Below, piece by piece: positions 10,900 to 23,000 of a stretch of DNA of 64,000 nt. Numbering within the stretch: the first letter of the stretch is position 1; each line of letters begins with the position of its first letter. The stretch lies in assembly GCF_036417845.1 (NCBI RefSeq), contig NC_090013.1:1059001-1123000 (forward strand), written 5' to 3'. The stretch comes from Apteryx mantelli (taxonomy: Eukaryota; Chordata; Aves; Apterygiformes; Apterygidae). A program made the position numbers and the translations under genes. The notes under the pieces are model-generated. The model saw only the letters and a program-made list of their open reading frames with translations. It was not told the origin of the DNA and searched no databases.

Positions 10900-11590
10900 G
10901 GTGGCCTTGGGACAGGGTGACCACTAGCACATGGTGGCCACAGGGACGAGGTGGCCACAAGGATGAGGTGACCTCAAGGACAAGGTGGTCACAGGAATGG
11001 GGTGACCACCAGGACAAGGTGGCCATGGGGACGAGGTGGCCACAAGGATGAGGTGACCTCAAGGACAAGGTGGTCACAGGAATGGGGTGACCACCAGGAC
11101 AAGGTGGCCATGGGGACGAGGTGGCCACAAGGATGAGGTGACCTCAAGGACAAGGTGGTCACAGGAATGGGGTGACCACAAGGACAAGGTGGCCATGGGG
11201 ACGAGGTGGCCACAAGGATGAGGTGACCTCAAGGACAAGGTGGTCACAGAGATGGGGTGACCACAGGGATGAGGTGACCCCAAGGCTAAGGTGGCCACAG
11301 GGACAAGGTGACTCTAAGAACAAGGTGGCCATGGGGACGAGGTGGCCACAAGGATGAGGTGACCTCAAGGACAAGGTGGTCACAGGGACAGGGTGACTCT
11401 AAGGACAAGGTGACCACGGGGGTGGAGTGACCACAAAGATGAGGTGGCCGTGGGAACAGGGTCACCATAAGGATGAGGTGACCCTCAGGAAAAGGTGGCC
11501 ACGAGGATGGGGTGACCATGGTGTTGGGGTGACCACAGGGATGAGGTGACCCTCAGGACAAGGTGGCCATGGGGACAAGGTGGCCCCAGG
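10900..11590. repeat. 85-bp tandem array in ILVBL 5' intron
   Basis: Units of 85 bp (GGTGGTCACAGGAATGGGGT, GACCACCAGGACAAGGTGGC) recur with near identity at 85-base steps, then decay. Their minus-strand reading repeats the same His/Pro-rich peptide and is not coding. Confidence 0.85.
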
Positions 11591-11789
11591 GCTGAGATGG
11601 CCCCGTGACCACAGCGGGGGTGGTGGCCGGCCACCCACGGGGACAGCAGTGGCCTGGCGACCCCAGAGGGGCAGGTGGCCGCTGGTTGTGGGGACGCGGT
11701 GGCCTGGTGGCCCTGGGAAGCCACTGGCCCAGCCTGGAGCTCTCTCTTTTGCCGCAGGGACTCGCTGCCACGTTGGGACCACAAGGAGG

Positions 11790-12520
11790 TGACCCTGCGG
11801 TGTCCCCTGGCGTCCCTGGCCCCTGGCGTTGAGTGTCCCCCGTGTTGTCCCCAGCATTGAGCATTCCTCAATGTCCCTTGGCATTGAGTGTCCCTCAATG
11901 TTCCTTGGTGTCCCTGGGCATCGAGCATCCCCCAACGTCCCCCCTGGCATTGAGCGTCCCCCGATGTCCTCTGGCGTTGGGTGTCCCCCATGGTGTCCCC
12001 AGCATTGAGAGTCCCTCAATGTCCCCTAGTGTCCCTAAGCATCGCGTGTCCCCCAGCGTCCCCTGGCCTTGAGTGTTCCGTGACGTCCCCTGGTGTTGAG
12101 TGTCTCCTGCAGTGTCCTCAGCATCGAGCGTCCCCTGATGTCCCCAGCGTCGAGTGTCCCCCGTGGTGTCCCCTGGCATCAAGTGTCCCCCATGGTGTCC
12201 TCAGCATCGAGCGTCCCCCAACATCCCCTGGCACTGAGCGTCTCCCAACGTCCCTTGGTATTGAGTGTCTTCCATGGTGTCCTCAGCATCAAGTGTCCCC
12301 CGCGGTGTCCCCCAGCATCAAGTGTCCCCTGTGGTGTCCTCGGCATCAAGTGTCCCCTGATGTCCCTCAGCGCTGAGTGTCTCCCATGGTTTCCCCAGCA
12401 CCAAATGTCCCCCAACGTCCCCCGGCGTTGAGTGTCCCCCGTGGTGTCCTCGGCATTGAGCGTCCCCTGACGTCCCCCAGCCTTGAACGTCCCCGCGTCG
12501 CGTCCCCAACCTCTGTCCCC
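11790..12520. repeat. GCGTCCCC-type minisatellite in ILVBL 5' intron
   Basis: Units of about 20-30 bp on the theme TGGCATTGAGTGTCCCC and CCCAGCATCGAGCGTCCCC. The unique stretch 12520-12960 that follows includes an AT-rich island (TATTAATTATTAATCG near 12822) but no gene I recognise. Confidence 0.8.
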
Positions 12521-12994
12521 ACCCGTCCCCACATCCACCCCCATCAACCCTCCTTAACCCCAATTCTCCTTCCGTATCCGGCCCCGAGTGCCACCACTCC
12601 GGGCGCTTTTCCGGCCCTGGAAACCCGTGTGACACCGGCAGAGGACGCGTCTCCTCGGGGCCAATCCCGCCGACAACCTTGTTGGCCTTTAATTGGGCTT
12701 TTTCCCACGCCCGGGGGCCGGCACAGGAACGGGTTTTCCGAGTCGGGAAGCCGGGGCGCGTCCTGGCATGCTGCGGGGGATTTCGGGAACGCTGAGCAGA
12801 GGTCGCCTTGTTGCCTTCGCCTATTAATTATTAATCGTTCCTCCCAGCGAGCAGGCACCATCCGGCGGCTTTTTCCCCCAAAACGCAAAGGTATTTTCCC
12901 GCCGCGTTTCCGGCATCTAGGAAGGGTTTTGCGGGAGGGTTTTTTGCCTTTTTTTCCCAGGTTTTCCGGGGCTTTTTTAGCCCGCCGTTCCCGC

Positions 12995-15900
12995 ATGGAT
13001 GCCCTGGGTGGATTCGCTTGCGCCTGCGCCGGGCTCGTGCTGCTGCTGCTGCTCGCGGCCGCTCATCGCTTGGGTCTCCTCTACCAGCTGCGGCATAAGG
13101 TAGGAGGACACGTGGTTTTGGGGGGAAAAAAGCGCCTTTTGGGACAATTGGGACTTTCTGGTTCCTCGGTTCCCAGGTGGATCCCAAAAGCAGCCGGCAC
13201 GGGGGCGAGCTGGTGGCGGAGGTGCTGAGGGCCCATGGCGTGCGCTGCCTCTTCGCCCTGGCCGGTGGCCACGTGTCCCCCGTGCTGGTGGCCTGCGAGA
13301 AGCTGGGCCTGCGGGTGGTGGACACCCGGCACGAGGCCACCGCCGTCTTCGCCGCCGACGCCGTCGCCCGCCTCTCGGGTGGGTGCGCGGGGAGCGCGTG
13401 GTCCCCGGGGTCACCCCCCGGCAGCGGGTTGTCCCCTTTCATCCCTAGCTGGGTGGGTTTTGGGGTGATTTCCCAGGGTTTTGGACCATCTGAGGTGGCT
13501 CCGCTCGGTGGTGGTCACCCAAACCCCATTAAATGGGGGGGTATCCGCAGCCAGGTGGGTTTTGGGGGGATTTCCCTGGGTTTTGGCCCCTTTGTCACCT
13601 CCCCAGGAGTGGCTCATCCCCTTTCATCCCTAGCTGAGTGGGTTTTGGGGTGATTTCCCGGGGTTTTGGGCCATCTGGGGTGGCCCCACTTGGTGGTGGT
13701 CACCCAAACCCCATTAAATTGAGGGTGTCCATAGCTGAGTGGGTTTTGGGGGGATTTTCTTGGGGTTTGACCCCTTCGTCATCCCTGGGTGATGTAGCTG
13801 GGTGGGTTTTGGGATGATTTCCCTGGGTTTTGGGGCATTTGGGGTGGCCCCGCTCGGTGGTGGTCCCCCAAAGCCCCATTAAACAGGGGGCAACCATCGC
13901 TGGGTGCATTTTGGGGCGATTTCCCTGCTTTTCGCCCCCGGGGGATGCCCCATCCCCACCGCCCGTGTGTCCCCGCAGGTCGCATCGGCGTCGCCGTCGT
14001 CACCGCCGGCCCCGGCGTCACCAACACGGTGACGGCGGTGAAGAACGCCCAGATGGCCGAGTCGCCCGTGCTGCTCCTCGGAGGGGCGGCCGCCACGCTG
14101 CAGCGGGTCAGTCCTGTCCCCAAAACCCCGGGGACAACTTCGGGGACAGAGGAGGAGGGAAAAACCCCTCTTTTCCAGGCGGCTTGAGCTGGATTTGACC
14201 TTTTGGGGGTGTTTTTTGTCGCGCAGGGGCGCGGAGCGCTGCAGGAGATCGACCAGCTGTCGCTCTTCAAGACGCTTTGCAAGCGGCGCACGTCGGTGCG
14301 CGCCGTGCGGGACATCGTCCCCGCGCTGCGCCAGGCCATCGCCACCGCGCAGTCGGGCACGCCGGGTAAGGGACGACGGCCCCGGGCGGGGGCGCGGGGG
14401 CCGTTTTCCCGCCGTTTGGCAGCTTCGGGGTGGTTTTTCCCGCGTTTTGGCCGCTTCGGGACAGTTTTTCCCGCGCTTTGGCCGCTTTGGGGCGATTTTC
14501 CCTGTGTTTCGGCCGTTTTGGGGTGGTTTTTCCCGCGGTTCGGCTGCCTCGGGGTTGGTTTTCCCACGGTTTGGCTGCTTCCAGGGTTTTTTTCCCGCGG
14601 TTCGGCCACTTTTTTTTCCCACAGTTCGGCTGCTCCTGGATGGTTTTTCCCACAGTTTGGCCACTTTGGGGCAGTTTTTCCCACGGTTTGGCTGCTCCAG
14701 GGTGTTTTTTCCCACAGTTTGGCCACTTTGGGGCCGTTTTTCCCACGGTTCGGCTACTCCAGGGTGTTTTTTCCCACAGTTTGGCCACTTTGGAGCAGTT
14801 TTTCCCACAGTTTGGCCACTCCAGGGCGTTTTTTCCTGCAGTTCAGCTACTCCAGGATTTTTCCCACAGTTTGGCCACTTTGGGGCAGTTTTTCCCACGG
14901 TTTGGCTGCTTTGGGGCAGTTTTTCCTTCAGTTTGGCTGCTTCGGGGTTGGTTTTCCCGCAGTTCGGCCACTTCCAGTTTTTTTTCCCGCAATTCGGCTA
15001 CTTTGGGGCAGTTTTTCCCACGGTTTGGCTGCTCTGCGGTGTTTTTCCCTGTGGCCCGGATGCTTCTGGGCATTTTTTCCCACGATCCGGTTGCTTCCAG
15101 GGTTTTTTTTCCCCCATGATCCGGGTTTTTTTCCCGCGGTGACTGAGCCTGGCTGGGGGTCCGGCAGGTCCCGTCTTCGTGGAGCTGCCCCTGGACGTGC
15201 TTTACCCCTTCCACGTGGTTGAGAAGGAGCTGGGGCAGGCGACGAGCCCCGGCGGGCTGCGGCGGAGCCTCGTCCACTGGTGAGCGGCGTCACCGGCTGC
15301 GTCACCGCGATGCCACCGCCGCTGTGACGCCGGTGGCTCCTCGCAGGTACCTGCGCAATTATGTCCACAACCTCTTCGCCGGTGCCTGGGAGCCCCGGGA
15401 CATGACGCCGCTGCCCGTGCAGGTGCCGCTGGCCACCGCGGAGCAGGTGAGTGTCACCACGGCCGTCCCCACCGCCGTGCCACCGTCACCGCCGCGCCGC
15501 TGCCGCGTCCCCGGCGGGGCTGACGGCGGCGGGGCGGGCGCAGGTGCAGCAGGTCGCCGAGCTGGTGAGCCGAGCCTCGAAGCCGCTGGTGCTGCTGGGC
15601 AGCCAGGCCACGCTGCCACCGACCCCTGTGGAGGAGCTGAGGTGAGCGGCCGCGGGCGCCCGGCCTCCTCTTCCTCGCCACCGCGCGCCCATGGCCGGGC
15701 CGGGGTGCTGCGAGCCGCAGGTGAAAGCGGCAACCGGTTTGCAAAAGCGGCGGTTGCATTTGCAAAAGGGGCGGCTGCAGTTTGCAAAACTGGTGGTTGC
15801 AGTTTGCAAAAGCAGCGGCCGCGGGTTGCAAAAGCGGCGGCAGCAGTTTGCAAAAGCGGCGGCAGAAATTTGCAAAACTGGCGGCTGCAGTCTGCAAAAG

Positions 15901-18900
15901 CAGCGGCTGCGCTTTGCAAAACCAGGGGTTGCATTTGCAAAGGCAGCGGCTGCAGTTTGCGAAAAACAGCAGCTGGGATTTGCAAAAGCAGTGGCTGCTG
16001 TTCGCAGGAATGGCGGCAGCAATGTGCAAAAGTGGCCGCAGCTTGCAAAAGCGGCGGCTGCAACTTGCAAAACTGGTGGCTGCAGTTTGCAAAAGTGGTG
16101 GCTGCAGTTTGCAAAACTGGCTGCAGCTTGCAAAAGTGGCGGCTGCAGTTTGCAAAAGTGGCGGCTGCAGCTTGCAAGACTGGCGGCCGCAGTTTGCAAA
16201 AGCGGCTGCAGTTTGCAAAAGCAGCAGCCGCAGTTTGCAACAGCAGTGGCTGCGGCTTGCAAAAGTGGCGGCTGCAGTTTGCAAAACTGGCTGCAGCTTG
16301 CAAAAGTGTCGGCTGCGGCTTGCAAGACTGGTGACTGCAGCTTGCAAATCTGGTGGCCGCAGTTGGCAAAACTGGTGGCTGCAGTTTGCAAAAACTGGCT
16401 GCAGCTTGCAAGAGCAGCGGCCACAGTTTGCAAAAGCGGCGGCTGCGGTTTGCAAAAGCAACGGCCGCCGTTTGCAAAAGTGGCGGCCGCAGTTTGCAAA
16501 ACTGGTGGCTGCAGTTTGCAAAACTGGCTGCAGCTTGCAAAAGCAGCGGCCACAGTTTGCAAAAGCAACGGCCGCCGTTTGCAAAACCGGCTGTGGCTCG
16601 CCCAACCGGCCCGTTTTTTGCGGCGCCGTTGCCCCCGCAGGGCGGCGCTGGAGGCGCTGGGCCTGCCCTGCTACCTGGGCGGCATGGCGCGGGGGCTGCT
16701 GGGCAAGGCCAGCGCCCTGCACGTCCGCCAGAACCGCCGCGATGCCCTGCGCCAGGCCGACCTCGTCATCCTGGCAGGTACGCGGGGCGGGGAAGGGTGG
16801 GGGGCACCCACGGGGGAGGCGGGGGGCACCCCGGGGCGCCGCCGCTCACCTGCCGCCCCCCCCCGCCAGGCACCGTGTGCGATTTCCGCCTCTCCTACGG
16901 GCGCGTGCTGAGCCGCCGCAGCACCGTCGTCGCCGTCAACCGGGACCGGGCGCAGCTGCTGCGCAATTCGGACGTGTTTTGGAAACCCCGGCTCGCCGTG
17001 CAAGGTGAGGGGGGACCCGAAAAGCGCAGCGGGGAGAGGGGCGCCACCAGGATGCATGTTGGCACATGTGACGAGCTGCCCCGTTCTCTGCAGGCGACGC
17101 CGCCTCCTTCCTGGTGAAGCTTTCGCAGAGCCTCTGCGGCTATTCGTGCCCCCGCGAGTGGCTCGAGGGGCTCCAAGAGGGCGACCGGCGCAAAGAGGCG
17201 GCCAACAGGTAAGCGGGGGACATGGGGGACCCACGGGGGACGTGGCGAGGGGACGCGCTTGACCCCGGCGGTGGCCCCCTCCGGCAGGGAGAAGGCGGCC
17301 GAGCCGGCGTCGGCGCATCTCAACCCGCTGGCGCTGCTGCACCGCCTGGACGCGCTGCTGCCCGACGACTGCCTGCTGGTGGCCGACGGCGGCGATTTCG
17401 TGGCCACCGCCGCCTACGTGGTGCGGCCCCGGGCGCCCCTGGGGTGGCTCGATCCCGGTAAGGGCTGGCGGCGGCGGCGGGTCCCCGCGCTGGGGCACCC
17501 ACGGGTGCCGGCGCCTCGGCACAGCCGGTGGTTTCTCCGCAGGAGCTTTCGGGACGCTGGGTGTCGGCGGAGGATTCGCGCTCGGCGCCAAGCTCTGCCG
17601 GCCCGAGGCCGAGGTGGGTTGGGGGGTGGCGGTGGCGGGGTGGTGACGACAGTGACGGTGGCGGTGACGGTGACGCCCGGCAGGTTTGGATCCTCTACGG
17701 GGACGGCTCGCTGGGCTACAGCGTCATGGAGTTTGACACCTTCGTGCGGCACAAGGTAAGGGCGAAGCGTGGCGGGCGGTGCCACACCGGGCCACGCTGC
17801 ACCGTGCCGTGCAATGCCACGCTGTGTCGTGCTGCGCTGTGCTGTGCAATGCCACACTGTGCCGTGCAATGCCACGCTGTGCCATGCTGCACTGTGCCAT
17901 GCAATGCCACGCTGTGCTGTGCCGCACCATGCTGTGCAACGCCACGCTGTGCCATGCTGCACCGTGCCATGCAATGCCACGCTGTGCCGTGCTGCACTGT
18001 GCCATGCAATGCCATGCCGTGCTGTGCTGCACCGTGCTGTGCAATGCCATGCTGTGCCATGCTGCACTGTGCCATGCAATGCCACGCTGTGCCATGCTGC
18101 ACCGTGCTGTGCAACGCCACGCCGTGCCGCACCACACTGTGCAATGCCACGCTGGGCAATGCCATATCATGCTGCATCATGCCGCGCTGTACCGTAGCCA
18201 TGCTGCACTGTGCTGTGCAAGGCCACGCCACGCTGTGCAATGCCACGCTGTGCCGTGCTCTGCTGTGCTGTGCTGTGCAAGGCCACGCTGTGCAATGCCT
18301 CATCGTGCTGTGCTGCATCGTGCTGTGCAATGCCACGCTGTGCCATGCTGTATCATGCTGCACCATGCCATATGCTCCATGCTGTGCAATGCCACGCTGT
18401 GCCATGCTGTGCCGCTCCATGCCGTGCAATGCCACACTGTGCCATGCCGTATCATGCTGCACCATGCCATATGCTCCGTGCTGTGCACGGCCACGCTGTG
18501 CTGTGCTGCGCCGTACTGTGCTATGCCACGCTGTGCAATGCCATATTGCGTTGCACCATGCCGTGCTGCACCACGCTGTGCAATGCCACGCTGGGCCATG
18601 TTGCACCGTACCAGGCGGCTGTGCTGCAACATGCTATGCTGCACCTTGCCGTGCTGCGCTGTGCCATGCTGCACCGTGCCATGCCACGCTTCGCCGTATG
18701 TGCTGCACACCATGCCACGCTGCACCATGCCACGTTGCTCTGTGCCATGCCATGCTACATTGCACTGTGCTGTGCCACGCTGCACCGTGCCACACCGTGC
18801 TGTGCCATGCCGTGCCATGCTGCACTGTGCTGTGCCACGATGCACCATGCCATGCCATGTCACACTGTGCCACGCCATGCGACATTGTGTCAGGCCACCA

Positions 18901-19410
18901 CCGGTACCAGGAAGGGCCAAGCCAGGGCTGTGGCTACTAAAGAACTGGACCTGGGTGGCGGTGGGGGGGGAGGTTGCTCCCGGGTTTGGGCCACGGGCCG
19001 CCCCCGTGGGCCACCCCGTGGCTCAGCGCCTCGCTCCACAGACGCCCGTCATCGCGCTGGTGGGCAACGACGCCTGCTGGAGCCAGATCTCCCGCGAGCA
19101 GGTGGCTCTGCTGGGCAGCAACGTGGCCTGCGGCCTCGAGTACACGGGTGAGCCACGCGCGGCGGCGCGTCCCCGTGTCCCCCCCGCCTTCCCCGGAGGC
19201 GGCGCGGAGCTGAGCCGAGCCGTCCCCGCAGATTACCACGCCGTGGCGGAGGGCCTGGGCGCCAAAGGCTTCGTGGTGGGCAGCGACGCCGGCGAGGGGC
19301 TGGACGCGGTGCTGCGCGCCGCCCAGGCCACGTGCCACCAGGGCCGGCCCGTCCTCGTCAACGCCCTCATCGGCAAGAGCGACTTCCGCCAGGGCTCCAT
19401 CTCCGTGTGA
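12995..19410 (+). CDS. ILVBL: ILVBL / 2-hydroxyacyl-CoA lyase 2 (acetolactate synthase-like)
   Basis: Exons 12995-13099, 13177-13378, 13979-14106, 14227-14365, 15168-15279, 15347-15446, 15544-15641, 16641-16777, 16870-17004, 17094-17208, 17288-17457, 17543-17613, 17684-17755, 19042-19147, 19232-19410; all junctions are GT-AG and stay in phase, 622 aa (human about 632). Residues 5-25 form an N-terminal membrane anchor, followed by [14 protein letters not shown] as in mammals. The pyrimidine domain carries the ThDP-activating Glu88 ([10 protein letters not shown]); the C-terminal domain carries the GDG...ND diphosphate/Mg motif ([17 protein letters not shown]). Known role: ThDP-dependent cleavage of 2-hydroxy fatty acyl-CoA at the ER in alpha-oxidation and phytosphingosine breakdown. 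The start is the first ATG after an acceptor. Introns 2, 4, 7 and 13 are packed with minisatellites. The gene is convergent with SYDE1, as in human. Confidence 0.96.
13440..13930. repeat. Repeat in ILVBL intron 2
   Basis: Several diverged copies of a unit containing GTGGGTTTTGGGGTGATTTC and GGTGGTCACCCAAACCCCATT recur at roughly 90-180 bases. Confidence 0.75.
14405..15135. repeat. 31-32-bp array in ILVBL intron 4
   Basis: Tandem units of about 31-32 bp (CAGTTTGGCCACTTTGGGGC, AGTTTTTCCCA) fill nearly the entire intron. The array is open in several frames but is not coding. Confidence 0.85.
15725..16615. repeat. TTTGCAAA minisatellite in ILVBL intron 7
   Basis: Dozens of roughly 21-24-bp units of the form GCAGTTTGCAAAAGCGGCGG. 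Each contains the palindrome TTTGCAAA or a one-base variant. Unit lengths are often multiples of three, so several frames stay open throughout. Confidence 0.87.
17765..18905. repeat. TGCCATGC-type array in ILVBL intron 13
   Basis: About 1.1 kb of degenerate words such as CTGTGCCATGCTGCACCGTG and CCATGCAATGCCACG. The array forms a single large intron between two conserved catalytic-domain exons. Not coding. Confidence 0.85.
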
Positions 19411-19635
19411 GGCCACGCGTGGCACCGCCGGCCTTCAGCGCCGCCGCGGTGGCCTGTCCCCCCCGTCCCTACCCCGGCGCGGTGACACGGAGGATCCCGG
19501 CGGAGCCGCTCGGCTCGGTGCCACGGGCCACGCCGAAGTGCCACGACCCCATGGCCGGACACTCGGGGACAGGACAGCCACCGGCACGGTGCGTAACCCC
19601 GCGGTGGCTTCGTCCCCGTCCTTTCTCCCCCTACT

Positions 19636-19641
19636 AATAAA
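19636..19641 (+). other. ILVBL: ILVBL polyadenylation signal
   Basis: AATAAA lies 226 bases past the ILVBL stop codon and only about 85 bases from the SYDE1 signal on the other strand. Confidence 0.85.
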
Positions 19642-19726
19642 TCGACCCCGTGTGATACGTGGCCGCGGCCACGGCGTTGCCTCCGCGCACGGCCCCCGGC
19701 GCACGCGTTGAGTGCAGCTTGTGTCC

Positions 19727-19732
19727 TTTATT
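19727..19732 (-). other. SYDE1: SYDE1 polyadenylation signal
   Basis: TTTATT on the plus strand reads AATAAA on the minus strand, 271 bases past the SYDE1 stop. The two genes end tail to tail. Confidence 0.82.
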
Positions 19733-20002
19733 GCTGGTGATGGTGGTGGGGCCCCGGGCCCAGCCGGACGTGGCGGGCAGCCACGCGAGGCGGTCGGGGT
19801 AAGGCCGTGGCGGCGAAGCTCGAGTAATAAATAACAGCTCCCGTGCCGTGGGACGGGGACAGGCACTTGGCGGCGGAGTTTGGCCGTGAAAAGCGTCCCC
19901 CCCCCCACCCTTTCTGCGCGGGGCCACGTTTGTGGCCGGGGCCTCCCCGAACGGGGGCGAAGGCCGCGGATTTGGTCCGAAAATCTCGGCCGTGGCCGTG
20001 GC

Positions 20003-23000
20003 TCACAGACACACGTTGATGGGCTTGGCCAGCTCCCGCTCCAGGTCGAGGATGAGGGCGTCGAAGTCCTTGAGGTTGAGCCGGGGGCCGAAGGGCGCCT
20101 CGGCCTCCAAGTCGGCCACGAAGACGCTCGTGGCTGTGGCTGTGGCCGGCAGCACCTCCTGGCCGCAAATGCTCCAGTCGCCGGCGTAGCGGTTGCTAGG
20201 GGGGCTCTCGGGGCCCCGGGGACGGTGGCGGGCCACCACGGGCCGCTCGGGCGCAGCCGGGCCACGTTGGGGACACGGGCAGCCGGGCTGGGGGGCCAGA
20301 TCCTGCTGAGGGGCTGCGGAAGGGAGAGAAAATAGGAGGTTAAGGCCACGGACCCGCTGCCGAAAATGGGTGGCCACGGGGAAGCCACGTGGGATAGAAG
20401 CCACGGATTGGATGATGAAAACAGGCCACGGACCCACTGCCAAAAATGGGTGGCCATGGGGCAGCCACGTGGGATAGGAGCCACGGATTGGATGATGAAA
20501 ACGGGCCACGGAGCAGCCACATGGGGCTGGGGGCCACGGACCCACTGCTGAAAACAGGTGGCCACGGGGAAGCCACGTGTGGCTGGGGGTGGCAGGCAAA
20601 AACGGGGCAGAAATAGGTTCTTTGGCAGAAATGGAGCCACGGCACAGCAGCCCACGGACAACCTCGTGGCCCGTTCTTTTCCCCAAATCCCAAGAGCGAT
20701 CCTGGGCCGGGAGCGAAGCAGCACCACGCGGATCCCCACCACCACCACCACCACCGTGGCCACGTGGCGTGGCCCGTGGCCGCCCCGCTCACCCGGCCAG
20801 GCCCGCAGCAGGTAGTGCAGCACCTCGAGGTGCCTCTTGAAGTCGACGGTGCCGGCAGGGTGCTGGGCGCGGGGCGAGCCGGGCTCGTGGCCGCGGCCCA
20901 GCAGGACGGGCCCGAAGCACACGGCGATGTTCTGCGGGTTCATGCGGTTGAAGGCGTGGAAGGAGGCCACGAGGCTCAGGTGGTCCAGGAGGCGCGTCAG
21001 CGTGGCCTGCCGAGGGGGGCGGCGTCAGCCATGGAGCGCCCGGACGCCGGGGCCCCCGGGAAAAGGGCGCTCGGGGAAATGGGGTGCTCACGGGACACGG
21101 CGCGATTCGGCCACCACGGGCTGCGGGCGGTGACGTGGGAGGGACGATGTCCCAGGAGATGGACCCTCCTTGGCCCTCCCCTTGGCCAACACCACTTCCT
21201 GGGTGCCAGCACCCATCTTCTCAGCACCATCACCCAACTCCTCAGTGCTAGCATCCACCTCCTTAGTGCTGTCACTCATCACCTCATTGCCAGCACCCAC
21301 CTTGGTGCCATCACCCACCTCCTTGGTGCCATCACCCACCTCCTTGGTGCCATCACTCATCATCTCATTGCCAGCACCCACCTTGGTGCCATCACCCACC
21401 GCTTTGGCATCACCACCCACCTCCTTGGTGCCACCACCCACCTCTTCAGCGCCATCACACATCTCCTTGCCTTGAGCACCCACCTCCTTGGTGCTGTCAC
21501 TCATCATCTCATTGCCAGCACCCACCTTGGTGCCATCACCCACTTCTTCAGCGTCACCACCCACCTCCTTGGTGCCACCACCCACCTCTCTGGCGCCATC
21601 ACACATCTCCTCGCTGTGAGCACCCACCTCCTCAGCGCCATCACCCACCTCTTCAGTACCATCACACATCTCCTTGCCACCAGCACCCACCTCCTTGGTG
21701 CCACCATCCACCTCTTCAGCGCCATCACCCACTTCCTCGGCACCAGCACTCACTTCTGCACCAGCACCCACCTCCTTGCCACCGCCACCCACCTCCTCCG
21801 CACCCGCACCTGGCCACCAGCACCCACCTTCTCGGCGTCGGGCAGGCAGTCGAGGAGGGCGACGGCGTCCCGCCGGCCCGGCAGCACCCCAGGCGCCCGG
21901 GCACCCATGGCCTCCAGCACCACGCGGTAGAGCGTGGGCGTGATGAGCGGCGTGGGCAGCTCCCGCAGGTAATCCTTGAGGATGCCTGGGGGCAAGCGGC
22001 TGCCGTGTCAGAGCACCCAAGGGTGCCACCACCCCCCCACCCGTCACCCCAGCACCCCAGCGCTCACCCGTCACCACGTTGATGTCGGGGTAGAGGCGCT
22101 CCGAGAGCGTCACGGCACCGCTGTCCCGCTCGAAGGCGTCGCGCAGCTCCTTCTTGACGGCGGCCGAGCCACAAAGCCGGTACAGACCCACCACCTGGGT
22201 GCGAGGAGGGCGGCGTCACCGGTGTCCCCGAGAGGCCACCACCTCCCTCGCGGTGCCACCAACCCACCTTCAGCCCCCGCTTCTCGATCTCGGCCAGGCA
22301 CTTCTGCATGAGCAGCGGCACCTTGGTGGCCGCCCGCTCCCGCTCCACCAGCCGCCGCAGCTCCACGCCGAAAACCTGCGGCTCCCGCTCGCCGCCAGCC
22401 CGCCGCTCCGCCAGGGTGACCTTGCAGAAGAGGACGCCGCCGGGGCGCAGCCGCAGGGCCAGCCGCCGCGCCTGGCCGCCTACGGGTGCAGAACGCCGCC
22501 CTGAGCATCGCCTCCCCCGGGCGCGCCCGCCGCCGCCCCGCGTCTCCTCGCTCACCCGCGAAAACGTGGGGCAGCCCGAGGGCGCCGTGGCAGCAGAGGC
22601 GGTTGCGGCCGGCGGCCGGGTCCCAGGAGAAGAGGAGCACCCGAAGGTGCTGAGCGCCCTCCAGCTCCAGGTTGAAGGTGTGGTTGAGGGTGAGGAAAGG
22701 CGCTTTGCAGGGCAGCGGCGCCGTACGGCCCCGCTTGGCGCCGTCCACCTGCAGCACGCAGAAAACCTCGCCGGCGCCCGCCGCCAGGTCCCGCACGCCG
22801 CACAGGTGCACGCTCAGCAGCCCCGAGACGGGCCGGCCGCGCCGCGCCGCCTCGTCCTCGTCGCCGTAAGGTTGGAAAGCGCCGGCGTCCAGGCCGCCCT
22901 CCTCTTCCTCGGCCTCGGCTCGTCGCTCCGGCGAGTCGCCGTCGCTCAGGTAGCCGCCCTTGGCGGCCGCTTTGGCGCGGGGCGGCGGCGAGGCCACGCT

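Noticed and set aside
15725-17008. Several overlapping frames of about 400 codons rich in LQFAK and LQKRR
   Set aside because: Units of 21-24 bp keep three plus-strand frames open at once. This is ILVBL intron 7 between well-defined exons.
17528-19410. Cys/His/Ala-rich frames resembling metal-binding proteins
   Set aside because: Translations of the TGCCATGC array inside ILVBL intron 13. The only conserved part is the downstream ILVBL exons.
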